The notes beneath the pieces were generated by a model. The model made no database searches, was not told where the DNA came from, and was given only the letters and a program-made list of their open reading frames with translations. Of a DNA stretch of 64,000 nt, positions 49,443 to 59,400 are shown one piece after another. The position numbers and the translations under genes are program-made. The stretch spans positions 15,454,070 through 15,518,069 of the forward strand of contig OW203731.1 of assembly GCA_934045075.1 (NCBI GenBank), given 5' to 3'. The DNA is from Yponomeuta sedellus (Eukaryota; Arthropoda; Insecta; Lepidoptera; Yponomeutidae). Position 1 is the first letter of the stretch; each line of letters opens with the position of its first letter.

Positions 49443-50282
49443 TGTTGGGTTCCGTACCTCAAAAGGAGAAACAGAACCCTTAAAGTATCACTTTGCCCTT
49501 TGAAGATATGAAAAAATAGAACTAATATTCAAGTTAACGCACAAAAAGTTACTGCCGTTTATGTTGCAAAAAACCGTATATACCGTATACACTCTAGGTA
49601 TACAAACATAAGGTACTTTCTATGCTATGAAATATTGTCTTACACTGCAAATACAGGAAAAAATCTGAAAACTATACCTACACTTGTACATAATTAAATC
49701 ATTAAAAAAATATCTTCGACGTTCATTCAACGCTCAGAAAAAACTACGAGGCTCGATTCCTAAATTATTTACTAAATCGTTATCAACCCTTGTATGTCCC
49801 CACTGCTGGAGCACGGGTCTCTTCCTGCATCGCAAGAAGGTCAGGCCATACTCCACCACGTGGGCCAAGTCCGGGTTGGTGGGGGATAGTAATACAGTGG
49901 CGGGCCTTACTGTCAGAAGTTATCAAGCCGCCCATAAGGCCTCTGATATGGCTTAACGACTGCCATTATATGAGACTCGGCACCAACGGCTTAGCGTGCC
50001 TTGCGAAGCACGGAAACGCTCGGAAAAATGCCACTAGCGTTAGTCACGGGACGCTCACCCATCCTGTACCTGACCGCACCTGTTGTTGCTCAACCAAGTG
50101 ATTGATTCCAATCACTCGGTTCGCCTAGGCCACGAGCGCTTCATTGTTATTCGTTTTTTAAATATATCTATAATATTATAATAACTAATATACAACATTT
50201 GATATTTAATAGTATTATAATAACTACAAATTTGTACGGAACCCTCGCGCGAGTCCAAGTCACAATTCAACGGTTTTTTTAT
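49443..50282 (-). repeat. Dispersed repeat G, interrupted by a 5S-SINE
   Basis: The left end 'gggttccgtacctcaaaagg' and right end 'tacggaaccctcgcgcgagt' plus 'aacggtttttt' are the two termini of repeat G (compare 4875-5400) in reverse. The 5S-SINE at 49780-50143 lies between them and was inserted later. Confidence 0.5.
49780..50143 (-). repeat. 5S-SINE, full length, nested in repeat G
   Basis: Reads 'tatcaacccttgtatgtccc' at the left and 'cctaggccacgagcgcttc' at the right; reversed, the 5S part has 'gagcaacaacaggtgcggtc' and 'acaggatgggtgagcg'. Possible short TSD 'at.gttat' on each side, not convincing. Confidence 0.7.
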
Positions 50283-50559
50283 CATCAAACAACGTTGACA
50301 CCAGGTATTTATAAATTGACTGTATCTATGTAGTCTCGATTCCACTTTATGCGATTGATGAATTTGAATCGAATTGATTTCGCGCGGTCGCAGCTGCCTC
50401 GCGTGCTTTCCACCGCGTGTGGGAAACGATTTGTTATGGAAATATTTACATCTGCGGTACGCGTGACGCGATTCTAATACTAGCTTTTACCCGACACATA
50501 TATGTGTCACGTTTTAAACTTGGTCTGTTTTTCAGTGGAGTCATCGTCCCTGGTCTAAG
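50283..50559. other. Unassigned sequence
   Basis: Nothing recognised; includes a CpG-rich patch near 50380-50420. Confidence 0.2.
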
Positions 50560-50840
50560 GTTTTCAGTAGCTGAGGCGTCTCTCTGTGAGTAGACGTGTG
50601 CCCTGCAGTAAAAAAGCAGAAGAAAGACATATTTTATTATAATAAGAACAACACGTCACAGAAGAGAAATAAACAGATACTTGGCATAATATGAACAGCA
50701 ACAGCAATAAACTAAATACACAATAGACGTAACGTAACAGAAAAGAAACATAAATTTAGCCTGAGTGTATGTATAATTGCCACAAAAGGCGGCTGACTCA
50801 GCGTTGTGCTGAGGCAGTTGGAACGTTGTATATCTTTTAT
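50560..50840. repeat. CD-SINE tail scrap and A/T-rich repeat
   Basis: 50575-50620 holds 'tctctgtgagtagacgtgtg' and 'ccctgcagt' (CD-SINE tail II). 50630-50840 resembles a LINE 3' UTR in reverse ('atattttattataataagaa', 'ggcggctgactcagcgttgt') but has no partner here. Confidence 0.35.
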
Positions 50841-51399
50841 AATAATAATAAACACTGGAACGACTTCAATTGTGGCTTTGTAAAACAGACATAAAACAGA
50901 ACACTGGATAAAAACGGATAAGCAAGTAAATAGTCAGATCTGGTCGAAGGGTAAAGTAGTAGTGACAAAAATGACGGAAATTTCGAAATGTGTGACATAA
51001 TTTAATTATTCGAAAATGATAGATAGAAAAAGAAATATAAAGAGGTTTGCACCGTTACACAGTGAGTCCACAGCGCTGTTTTTCAGTCACTGCCCGTGGT
51101 AACTATTGCGAGTTGCTTGTCGTGGTGCATTTGTAGAGAATTAAAATTAATGAATACTATACATAAATAAAAGTGAAATTATCTGGATGTATTTAGGCTA
51201 TTCAAGACTCCTTAAAATAAATTAGTATTTGATTTGATATAGCGTTAGAAGAGTAGGGCAGAACGCCTAACCCTCGGAAGGTCCTGGACTTGTACTGACG
51301 TACATCTGGTACTTATCGTCTTGTGCTAAGCCACGGTCAGACTGACGAACGGGCATGACGATACTAGAAAAGATCCTTATCGACACGGGCACCTTAAAA

Positions 51400-51508
51400 A
51401 CATCATCATCATCATTGTAATTTTCAGCCCACCGTTGTCCACTATTGGATATAGGCCCAACTCTCACCATCTCTTGCCAACCACATCCACGGAGCGCCTG
51501 GCGACATA
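51400..51508 (-). repeat. LINE 3' tail with (CAT)n
   Basis: 'catcatcatcatt' then 'ttttcagcccaccgttgtcc', 'attggatataggcccaactc', 'ccatctcttgccaaccacat'. In reverse this is the '(c)agtggac..tgggctg(atg)n' LINE end common in Lepidoptera. Confidence 0.55.
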
Positions 51509-51519
51509 AAAACGTTACA

Positions 51520-51741
51520 GTCTGTTAGTTTTTAGAATTTACCTCGGCTACTATCGGATAGAATCGGATATATTCGTGTCATAGAAATATCGGAACAAAT
51601 TTTTCCGACACTTAATTTTACGTAATTTTTCAAAATAGCGAAGAAAAGTTTTATGCAGAGCAAGAAATAGTATAACATTGTTGTGTTTTCGGCGAAAACC
51701 GAAGCCTATTATAGAGCCCGAGGTATATTATAAAACTGATT
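51520..51741 (+). mobile_element. MITE family B, copy 3
   Basis: Left terminal repeat GTCTGTTAGTTTTTAGAAT; interior 'ctactatcggatagaatcgg', 'gcgaagaaaagttttatgca' and 'tatagagcccgaggtatatt'. The right terminal repeat is decayed. Same orientation as copy 1. Confidence 0.65.
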
Positions 51742-51783
51742 ATAAGAAGTGCTTTAGAGATTTGTATTTTTTTTAATAAGGCA

Positions 51784-51945
51784 GAGTGCTCGAGTGGTCA
51801 AAGCTATGCACAAAGCTACGAAGACTTTTAGTGTGACAGAGAATGTATCTATCACGTTGAAAATTCGTCCACCCTGCAATGGATTACAAAATTACACCGA
51901 CGACGGTATGCCGATTCTCTCCGGGTGGATGGGCGGACAGTTGTA
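51784..51945 (+). repeat. Two-copy dispersed repeat, copy 2
   Basis: 'gagtgctcgagtggtcaaag', 'caaagctacgaagactttta', 'gttgaaaattcgtccaccct' parallel 49280-49420. Confidence 0.4.
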
Positions 51946-52611
51946 AATACGAAACATTACTAAGAACGATTTCACTGGTATATTATTTGCACCAAAACCT
52001 TAAAAAACGATTTCAATAAAATTACCATCACTTAGGCTTATAAGGGACTTAAGATAGTGCTTAACTTAAGCACTATCACTTCGTTCACTCACTCCATTCA
52101 ATCCGCCCTATATTGGCATTTCAAACCTCCGCACTAAGCGCTTCTCATCATCCTTTATAATACGCTCAGCCAAAGTGTGGAACACCTTACCGGCGTCCGT
52201 TTTTCCGAATGATTATGACCGGACCCTCTTAAAGAAAGTTCACACGTGAACTGGCTTCATCTGCGCAAATTCGGTTCATCCTAGACCTGTCTTCACCCTC
52301 TGGCTAGATAGAGTAAGCCCATTTTACCCCACTTAGCCTTTATAAAAAAACTAAATTGTGATTTATAAAGCGAAAACTTTAGGTTTCGTTGCACACCCTT
52401 CTCCACTTAAAGTCACGTATAAATGTCCGATGACTTTATATCAGAGCACATTGACTGTATATCAGATGACTTTATATCAGAGCACACAGATTAGACTGTC
52501 AAACGAAATCCTTGTTGTCATGTCAGAGGCACTTTGCGGCGTTGGTCGTTTATTTTCCGATTTTATTTGATGCAATCGAGGATCTATTAATAGATCATCA
52601 ATAACGGTTTT
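51946..52611. other. Unassigned sequence with one perfect hairpin
   Basis: GATAGTGCTTAA (52053-52064) and TTAAGCACTATC (52066-52077) form a perfect 12-bp inverted repeat with a one-base centre. 'tgactttatatcagagcaca' is duplicated around 52431 and 52468. Otherwise nothing recognised. Confidence 0.35.
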
Positions 52612-52870
52612 TAACGTAGCCTATATACGTCTCACTGAAGGGCACCTGTGCCCTGTCAGAGAGAGAGAGAGAGAGAGAGTAGGGGCTTTATTACCACGCG
52701 TGCCCATGGTGGTTTGACAATTTCCGGCGCTGAGGTATTTCGACTCCTCAGGCACTCGGGATTCCTCACAATGTTTTCCCTCACCGTTAGCAAGTGCTAT
52801 TGCTACTAATATAACCTCACATAATATGTACATAACTTAGGAAACAAAGTCAGTGGTACATGCCTGCAAG
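52612..52870 (-). repeat. CD-SINE tail-II copy with (GA)n expansion
   Basis: In reverse: 'gcaggcatgtaccactgact', 'gaggaatcccgagtgcctga', 'cacgcgtggtaataaagccc', (ct)n at 52657-52679, 'gcacaggtgcccttcagtga'. The microsatellite within the tail has expanded in this copy. Confidence 0.6.
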
Positions 52871-53138
52871 GGTAACCAAACCTCTGCTCGGAAAATAATA
52901 ATAATAAAATTAATTATAGCACAAATCTAGAGACGCAGGACAGAGACTATTAGTGACTTCTTGTCTCGAAGGCCTAGACCCAATTTGGGTCTCTGAGCCA
53001 GCGGAGTAAGTAAGTAATGCAAAAAACACATGTTTGTTACAAAAGCTTACTCTACCCTTGGTTTGTGGTTGATGGCTCGGTGGGTAGTGCAAAAAACTAA
53101 AAGCATGGGGGGGGGATATATAAATTATGCTCGTATTT

Positions 53139-53350
53139 GATGGCCTCGGTGGCGCAGCGATTTGGCACGCTAACTGGGGAGTCGGGTTCGAGTTCGGGCC
53201 GGGTCAAACTAGGAAACGAACTTTTCTAGTATGTCTCGGGTCTTGGATGTTCTATGTATTAAATGTATCGTCGAGTTAGCACCTGTAGCATAAATCATTA
53301 AGTTGTACTTAGTATGGGGCTAACAAGATCTGTGTAACATGTCCATAAAT
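53139..53350 (+). repeat. S1 tRNA-SINE, hit by a 5S-SINE
   Basis: Head 'gcctcggtggcgcagcgatt', B-box 'gggttcgag', body 'tctcgggtcttggatgttct', tail 'catgtccataaat'. The tail resumes after the 5S-SINE at 53759 ('catgtccataaatatttaat'). Confidence 0.7.
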
Positions 53351-53758
53351 TCGTTATCAACCCTAGTATGTCCCCACTGCTGGGGCACGGGTCTCTACCT
53401 GCATCGCAGGAAGGTTAGGCCATACTCCACCACGGGGGCCAAGTCCGGGTTGGTGGAGGATTGTAAGACAGTGGCGGGTCTTACTGTCAGAAGTTATCAA
53501 GCCGCCCATAAGGCCTCTGACATGGCTTAACGACTGCCATTATATGACAGCCGGCACCAACGGCTTAACGTGCCTTGCGAAGCACGGAAGCGATCGGAAA
53601 AATGCCACTAGCGGTAGTCACAGGACGCTCACCCATCCTGTACCTGACCGCACCTGTTGTTGCCTAACCAAGTGATTGTTTCCAATCACTCGGTTCGCCT
53701 AGGCCACGAGCGCTTCTCCAATCACTCGGGTCGCCTAATATTTAATTATTATTTTATT
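53351..53758 (-). mobile_element. 5S-SINE inserted in the S1 tail, with TSD
   Basis: CATGTCCATAAAT occurs at 53338-53350 and 53759-53771. The SINE reads 'tcgttatcaaccctagtatg' to 'ggccacgagcgcttct' (53717). The remaining bases to 53758 are a partial re-copy of the head ('caatcactcgggtcgcct') and of the S1 tail, so the right junction is complex. Confidence 0.65.
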
Positions 53759-53954
53759 CATGTCCATAAATATTTAATTATTATTTTATTGTTATTTATA
53801 AACGAGTGCTGGGCGGTGTGTTTGGCAGCAGCAATTACGTTTTCCCTACTTTTGTAAGACAACTTTGGCATTTAAATTTATTGATGGCAATCATGGAATC
53901 TTATCATTTGTATAGGAGGTAACTTATGTATTGGGTTAGTAACTTATGAAGTTA

Positions 53955-54130
53955 TGACTTGAGAAAAGATGGTCAGAGTGGAGTTTTTTTTCCACTGCCT
54001 TTATCTCCACTACACTACGGCCCGAAGGCTGCGGCCTACATTTTGAATGTTACACAACATTTACATTCAGCAAACAAAAAAAAAGCAAATTTCTTTACGT
54101 TGAATTAAAATCGATTTGATAACATGTACA
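53955..54130 (+). repeat. LINE 3' UTR-like repeat, copy 2
   Basis: 'tgagaaaagatggtcagagt', 'ctccactacactacggcccg', 'tctttacgttgaattaaaat'. A shorter version of 512-814. Confidence 0.55.
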
Positions 54131-54149
54131 TGATTGTTTATGTCTATGA

Positions 54150-54222
54150 TAGCACAACGTGGCGCTCTTTAGGGGAGGGCTGTGCCCAGCAGTGGACTAG
54201 TATAGCCTGACGACGACGACGT
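54150..54222 (+). repeat. Endonuclease-RT LINE tail scrap, (CGA)n
   Basis: 'gcgctctttaggggagggct', 'gtgcccagcagtggactagt', 'atagcctga' and (cga)n in place of (gaa)n. Confidence 0.55.
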
Positions 54223-54643
54223 AAATGTTTATAGTACATGCCAACAAATAACAATTATGGAACACAAAAAAATTGATCGAAGATTTGGCCATAAAGTATA
54301 AAGAACTGAATGTTTCGTTCTTGCAACAGCAAAAGCGTAATTGGACGGTAATTATTGAATTTGTGAATACATTTATCAGAGTTTTAGCGGTCATTTTCTT
54401 ATATGTCATCACGGACCTTAGTTACACCGTTTTATCTTAAAACATCGGAGAAACGCGTTGATTTTTTACCCGATTGCTGCCCAAAAGGAGTGTGATATGA
54501 TTGGTACTATATAACTCCTTGACCAAATGTCAGACTTTGACAAATAATATCTCAATCGAGTTGCCGCGTTTGCACAAGTGCCACAAGATTAACCCAACAA
54601 TAAAAAAAATAAAAAAAAAGATAAAACATAATAGAAAACTTGA
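54223..54643. other. Unassigned AT-rich sequence
   Basis: No recognisable content. Confidence 0.2.
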
Positions 54644-54656
54644 ATAAAAATAAATC

Positions 54657-54755
54657 TAAAAAACCTATTTAGAGGCTAAAAATTCAACCCATGCCGGGAA
54701 TTTTTTTTTTTTAATTTGTCTTTAGCACGGGTTAGCGCATAAAAATAAAAATAGT
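54657..54755 (+). mobile_element. P-SINE minimal inverted unit, locus 6
   Basis: 99 bp enclosed by the perfect 13-bp duplication ATAAAAATAAATC (54644-54656 and 54756-54768). The left 42 bp are the reversed spacer and tRNA 3' end ('taaaaaacctatttagaggc', 'acccatgccggg'). The rest is the forward tail ('tttgtctttagcacgggtta'). The two segments are consecutive in the source SINE and do not overlap, so this is a simple internal inversion. Confidence 0.75.
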
Positions 54756-54879
54756 ATAAAAATAAATCACCGACAGCCAGTCCGCCGAACACTACTACTA
54801 AGTCGGCGGGACCAAAATTCATCAATCTGACTCATTGCAAAGTACATAAGTTGGTCCCGCCTGTTTTATCATTATTATT

Positions 54880-54990
54880 GTACTTTATTGCACATGAAAC
54901 ATTTAACAACACATTACATAAGAAATAACATGTGCAAAGGCGAGCTTATCTCTGAAAGAGATTTCTTCCAGCAAACCTTAGAGAGTCGGA
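54880..54990 (-). repeat. CR1-like LINE tail
   Basis: 'gtactttattgcacatgaaa', 'ataacatgtgcaaaggcgag', 'gagatttcttccagcaaacc', 'gagagtcgg'. Closest relative: 17985-18110. Confidence 0.6.
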
Positions 54991-55549
54991 GAAGCTTGTA
55001 GCTAATCCTCGGCAATCGGGTTGTTGGTTATTTTTTATATCCGTTTTTATTGAAATAAAATGAAAAGAAAAGGTTTTATTCTAAGTAGCGCTGAAACTGC
55101 GGCTTAATGAACGTTACAAGTCAACGTAGGTGACCATTTCAAAATCTAGATAATTTTGAGGAAAAAAAATATGGACAATAAAATGGACAAAAAGCTCCAA
55201 ACTTAGTCATTTAAAAGTCACTAATTAACAGAGTTTACATAATTATTATAAAATATAGAACTCATGCATTGTACTGGCTTTGATTCCAGACATTCCATTC
55301 TATTCCATTCCTCAATTCCATTATAAATAAGACCGAAATATATTGGTGTATAGAGGTACAAAAAATTGCAACTCCCTGCGGAATGAGCCGTTTTTAAAAC
55401 AAGTTCACAAAGCAATTCATAGATGGAGCTTACAGGCATGGCCATAGAAGAACCGGAATGCGGCTGTCAAAATTAATCCGTGCGCAGCAAAATTTTGCTT
55501 AGCAAACTCCGTTTTGTGGGCTGTCCGTAAAGATATAAATATAGATAGC
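54991..55549. other. Unassigned sequence
   Basis: 'attccattctattccattcc' near 55290 is a short simple repeat. Nothing else recognised. Confidence 0.2.
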
Positions 55550-55665
55550 GTAGAATATTTTTTATTGTATGTAAACCAGGAACCACATAAAAGACTTAAA
55601 CAATAACATAGGTTGTACAATACAATTGACACCCTTATTACCAAAAGTATTTTTTCCAAACAACC
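55550..55665 (-). repeat. CR1-like LINE tail
   Basis: 'agaatattttttattgtatg', 'aaccaggaaccacataaaag', 'cccttattaccaaaagtat'. Abuts a truncated 5S-SINE. Confidence 0.5.
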
Positions 55666-55671
55666 AGTCTT

Positions 55672-55903
55672 CCGTCCTTCGCAATGCACGTTGAGCCGTT
55701 GACGGCTGTCATATAATGGGAGTCGTTAAGCCATTTCAGAGGCCTTATGGGTGGCTTGATGACTTCTGACAGTAAGGCCCGCCACTGTCTTATCATCCTC
55801 CACCAACCCGGACTTGGCCCCCGTGGTGGAGTATGGCCTAACCCTCCTGCGATGCAGAAAGAGACCCGTGCCCCAGTAGTGGGGACATACAAGGGTTGAT
55901 AAC
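55672..55903 (+). repeat. 5S-SINE, head missing
   Basis: From 'cgtccttcgcaatgcacgtt' through 'acggctgtcatataatggg', 'ggcccgccactgtcttatca' to 'acatacaagggttgataacg'. The 5S portion is absent. Confidence 0.7.
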
Positions 55904-55910
55904 GAGCGAA

Positions 55911-56335
55911 CAAAAGCAAAATTTTACAGACGTGTCCCTGTTCTTGTATGTCCACGTCTATAGGTGCCATCTATGAATGAAAAAAAAATTGAATTTGTAC
56001 TGAAAACGGCTCATTAGTGCAATCTAATGCAGCTCTTTGTCTATTCTCGAGCACGGGTGCTCATTCTACTGAAGCAGACGTCCTCAGTAATCATAACACA
56101 TTCTCGTCACGTCGCGTTTTTTTTCTCCACACAAGTTCTTCAAATATTGCGGTGCGTTGACACGGGGAATGAATAGAAACGAGTGGAATTGCTCATTCTC
56201 CTTTTTGAGGGCGAAATGTGATGTTTATTTCATTCGGGTTTATTTAAAGTGTACCTCCTAATTGAATTTCGCCGGAGGGACGCTAAGCGTTTTCTTTAAT
56301 GAAAGATCGTTGTAGGACTCTAATTGTTAGCGCTT
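55911..56335. other. Unassigned unique-looking sequence
   Basis: No repeat or frame recognised. Confidence 0.25.
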
Positions 56336-56389
56336 AATTTCGCTAAACGGTCAAAAGTTAGAAGAGACTTTTGACCATTTAGCGAAATT
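56336..56389. other. 23-bp-stem hairpin, candidate small-RNA precursor or fold-back remnant
   Basis: Left arm 56336-56358 (starts AATTTCGCTAAACGG), loop TAGAAGAG (56359-56366), right arm 56367-56389 (ends AGCGAAATT). Only one position is unpaired (a C/A opposition), in the middle. Total length 54 nt, at the low end for an animal pre-miRNA. No transposon-like ends flank it, and the surrounding few hundred bases match no repeat in this window. Confidence 0.5.
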
Positions 56390-56869
56390 GGGCCTCACTC
56401 ACTTTTACCTTCTGCTTTAATAGGAATTGCACTCAAAATAAGCAACGGCCGAACTTCATTTTATTGCAGTTAGATGACGGCTGTTTCATTTATTGGAATA
56501 ACTAATTTCAATCTTAATTACCAGGAACTGCACTCTGAAAGTTCACGCAAAAAATGCATCCATGTCAGAATTTACGTGCGGAATGTTTCAATTGGCTGAA
56601 AAATAAATTGAAAACATTTGCCGGGCCACAAACAAATTGGGTACTGCAAATCGGAACTCCAGGCACGCTAATGGAAATAAGCGAACAACAGCCGCTTCTT
56701 GGAAATTCATAGGTTGTACGCACAGAATGTTCTGTGGTTGTATGTTTGACTTTTGACAACAACTCAACAGGGATCTACAACCTCCTAACTACAAGGTACC
56801 TTGCAATAAGTTAATGTTCAGCAGTCGGGTTTCTGAGTATTTTTTTAAAATATTTATATTTCTTTATAA
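56390..56869. other. Unassigned unique-looking sequence
   Basis: No repeat or coding frame recognised. Confidence 0.25.
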
Positions 56870-57050
56870 TTTTCGTATACACGGGTTGTTGGAGATATAA
56901 CATATAACTAGGCGACGCGCGCGTCCTTTGCTATATTAATTTCCCTGCGACCTATTCTCAGACAAAATATTTCATAAAAATCGGTGAAACCGGTTTGGCG
57001 AAGTTCGATAACAAACGTTATGTTATGACACGAGATTTTTATATATACGG
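56870..57050 (-). repeat. AT-rich repeat ('aaaaatctcgtgtcataaca'), longer copy
   Basis: In reverse it opens 'cccgtatatataaaaatctc', 'gtgtcataacataacgtttg', and contains 'ccgatttttatgaaatattt' and 'aggcgacgcgcgcgtc' complement. It corresponds to 21999-22090. Probably a Helitron or LINE end; not resolved. Confidence 0.4.
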
Positions 57051-57530
57051 GAACTTTTCAATTAAATAGAGGCAAAATCACAAATCCTAATATACCTTTG
57101 GAAACAAAGTGGCATATTATTAATTTCCATTGAATGGCAGCATCAAATTGGTGCTTGGTATTTAGTAAGGTATTAAGTATCTGCAATACGGAATCCCATG
57201 TGTAGTCGTACTATGCTACGCATGCTTTAATTCCTTTGAAGTCGAATTAATATAGTTGATGCAATTTGAATTTGATCAATAATGTAACAGGGTACATGCC
57301 ATTCCAATTTGAGCTTAATATCTATTACTACCATTTTAATTGCAATGACGCTGTAGATATTACAAAATCCGTATATGCAGAGTTTCCGTACATAGATGAA
57401 GTCTTTTGTTCTAGGGGTAAATATTTTTTCCTATATTGACGCTTCGCGCGCTTTACTGACGCAGTCAGAATGGTTTATAAAATAGTTAAAAAAACATCAT
57501 CTAGAGAAAACAAACAAACCTAACTCTAGG
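57051..57530. other. Unassigned sequence
   Basis: No recognisable content. Confidence 0.2.
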
Positions 57531-57545
57531 AAAACAAAGTTGTTA

Positions 57546-57716
57546 TATTATTTTTAATGCACTAACCCGTGCTAAGGACAATTTTAAAACCCTATTTAGA
57601 GCCTAAACATTCCACCCATGCCGGAATTCGAACCCGCGACCTCTAGCACAGATAGCCAGAGGTCGCGGCTTCGAATCCCGGCATGGGTCGAATTTTAAGG
57701 CTCTAAATAGGTTTTT
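57546..57716 (-). mobile_element. P-SINE palindromic unit, locus 7
   Basis: 171 bp enclosed by the perfect 15-bp duplication AAAACAAAGTTGTTA (57531-57545 and 57717-57731). Left: A-rich tail in reverse ('ttaatgcactaacccgtgct'), spacer, reversed T-arm ('attcgaacccgcgacctct'). Right: forward 'agccagaggtcgcggcttcg' through 'ctctaaataggttttt'. Almost perfectly palindromic over the arms. Confidence 0.8.
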
Positions 57717-57731
57717 AAAACAAAGTTGTTA

Positions 57732-57884
57732 ATGTGAATTCTGTAATTAAGGAACAGCACTATAGTGAAATATCCCTGTATTTCTGAACAAACTAATTTT
57801 ACTTTGAACAAGACACGGTCGTTCCTTACTCAACCATTTTAATGAAGAATCAAGAAAATATAACTCTTCTCCTTTTTTTCTTCA
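57732..57884. other. Short unassigned spacer
   Basis: No recognisable content between the P-SINE and the LINE remnant. Confidence 0.2.
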
Positions 57885-58155
57885 GACTATAATATTAGTC
57901 CACTGCTGGACATAGCCCTCCCCTAGTGAGCGCCATAGCGCCCTGTATCAAGTTGACACATCTAGCATCTGCCGGCAGTTTTTCGCAGATCGTCATCCCA
58001 TTTGGTCGGGGGGCGTCCGACACTACGTTTGCCGAGTCGCGGTCTCCACTCAGGAGCACGTTTGCTCCAACAATTGTCGGTTCTTCGCGAGATATTGAAA
58101 GTAGCAGGATTGATGCAGTAAAAATGAAGCCCTTGAGAAGTATGACTTTGCATGA
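57885..58155 (-). pseudogene. Endonuclease-RT LINE 3' end
   Basis: The minus-strand frame 57962-58153 includes 'TFNISRRTDNCWSKRAPEW', then 'RLGKRSVGRPPTKWDDDLRK', the C-terminal hallmark of insect endonuclease-reverse transcriptases, before a stop. The following bases give 'ggggagggctatgtccagca' and 'gtggactaatatta', identical in type to the SINE-A tail. This is the probable LINE family whose end SINE-A borrowed. Confidence 0.65.
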
Positions 58156-58314
58156 TTGAATACGCAATACTTTGATTACATAATATTGTCGACTGTGACG
58201 ATGTAATGACTAAAGTTGAGCAAATAATATTGAAAATGAAAGTGAACTACATTTTGTCGCCGAAACATAAAGTTTACATTATTTACACATTATGTAAACT
58301 ATACTGTTATGTTC

Positions 58315-58372
58315 GTTATCAACCCTTGTATGTCCCCACTGCTGGGGCACGGGTCTCTTCCTGCATCGCATG
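58315..58372 (-). repeat. 5S-SINE 3' end scrap
   Basis: 'tatcaacccttgtatgtccc', 'ggcacgggtctcttcctgca', then unrelated sequence. Confidence 0.65.
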
Positions 58373-58901
58373 AACTGTTATTTTCATAGACCTGTTATGT
58401 TGATACTTGAAAAAAATTGTATTTACACATTAGCAAAACATAAACGAGTCAAATGCGCTTTAAAATATCAAAATACAATAAATTTTAAGTCTCCTTTGTG
58501 ATTTCTGGTGTACATACATTAAATAATATTTTAACCATCTATACCTGTAATACACACGAGACACGTCGTTTTGCGACCAAAAAAGTATTTATTATCGTAA
58601 AAAAAATCGCTTCTGGAATGCTGAATGCAATGTCAAGTATGCTTTACGAAAAGGTTTAAAGATAGAGTCCTATACCCAGCAGTGAACAGCGGTGAAACAA
58701 CGATGAATGAACTTTATCTTGAATCTTATTAAATATTGAACTGATCTTGACATATTTGATAATTGATGTATCGAACAGCGGCTTTTTTATTTTAACTCTA
58801 AAACACAACAGAAGAGTTCGTATTAAAGAGAACAAGCCCTTTTTCAGATTGACATTAAAAATTTGCTACACCTTACACACCTTTGCTACATACAGCAAAG
58901 C
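58373..58901. other. Unassigned AT-rich sequence
   Basis: 'tatacccagcagtgaacagc' near 58671 may be a LINE tail scrap. Otherwise nothing recognised. Confidence 0.25.
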
Positions 58902-59245
58902 GCTAGTGGCCTAATTGAATCAATCACTTGAGTTAAGCAACAGGCGCGGTCAGGTGCAGGATGGGTGACTGTCCCTTGACTGCCGCCAGTGGCGTTTTTT
59001 CCGAGCGCTTCCGTGCTTCGCAAGGCCCGCTAAGTCGTTGGTGCCGGCTGTCATTAACGGCAGTCGTTAAGCCAAGTCCGAGGCCTCATGGGCGGCTTGA
59101 TAACTTCTGACAGTAAGGTCCGCCACTGCCTTACAATCCTCAACCAACCCGGACTTGGTCCCCGAGGTGGAGTACGGCCTAACTTTCCTGCGATGCAAGA
59201 AGAAACCTGTGTCCCAGCAGTGGGGACATACAAGGGGTCATATCG
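58902..59245 (+). repeat. 5S-SINE, internally deleted head
   Basis: 'gcgctagtggcctaattgaa' lacks about 20 bp of the usual head; the 5S part 'gttaagcaacaggcgcggtc' and 'aggatgggtgactg' follow, then 'gttggtgccggctgtcatta' and the end 'acatacaaggggtcatatcg'. Confidence 0.7.
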
Positions 59246-59307
59246 ACACTCTGTATAAAGAGTATTATCATACAGGGTATAGCAAATTAAGTCTAAATTT
59301 TGCAGAG

Positions 59308-59400
59308 TCGCGGCGAGGTCTAGTGGCTTAGTGGTAAGACCGCTGGCAGGATGTGTGAGAGGCGTCGAGTCGAATCCCATTTTGGCCCGAAGTTTTCTCC
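59308..59400 (+). repeat. tRNA-like SINE head
   Basis: 'ctagtggcttagtggtaaga' (A-box like), 'gcgtcgagtcgaatcccat' (B-box like). The body is not matched elsewhere in the window. Confidence 0.4.

Noticed and set aside
52053..52077. Perfect hairpin as a transcription terminator
   Set aside because: Intrinsic terminators are bacterial; this is animal DNA. Kept only as an inverted repeat.
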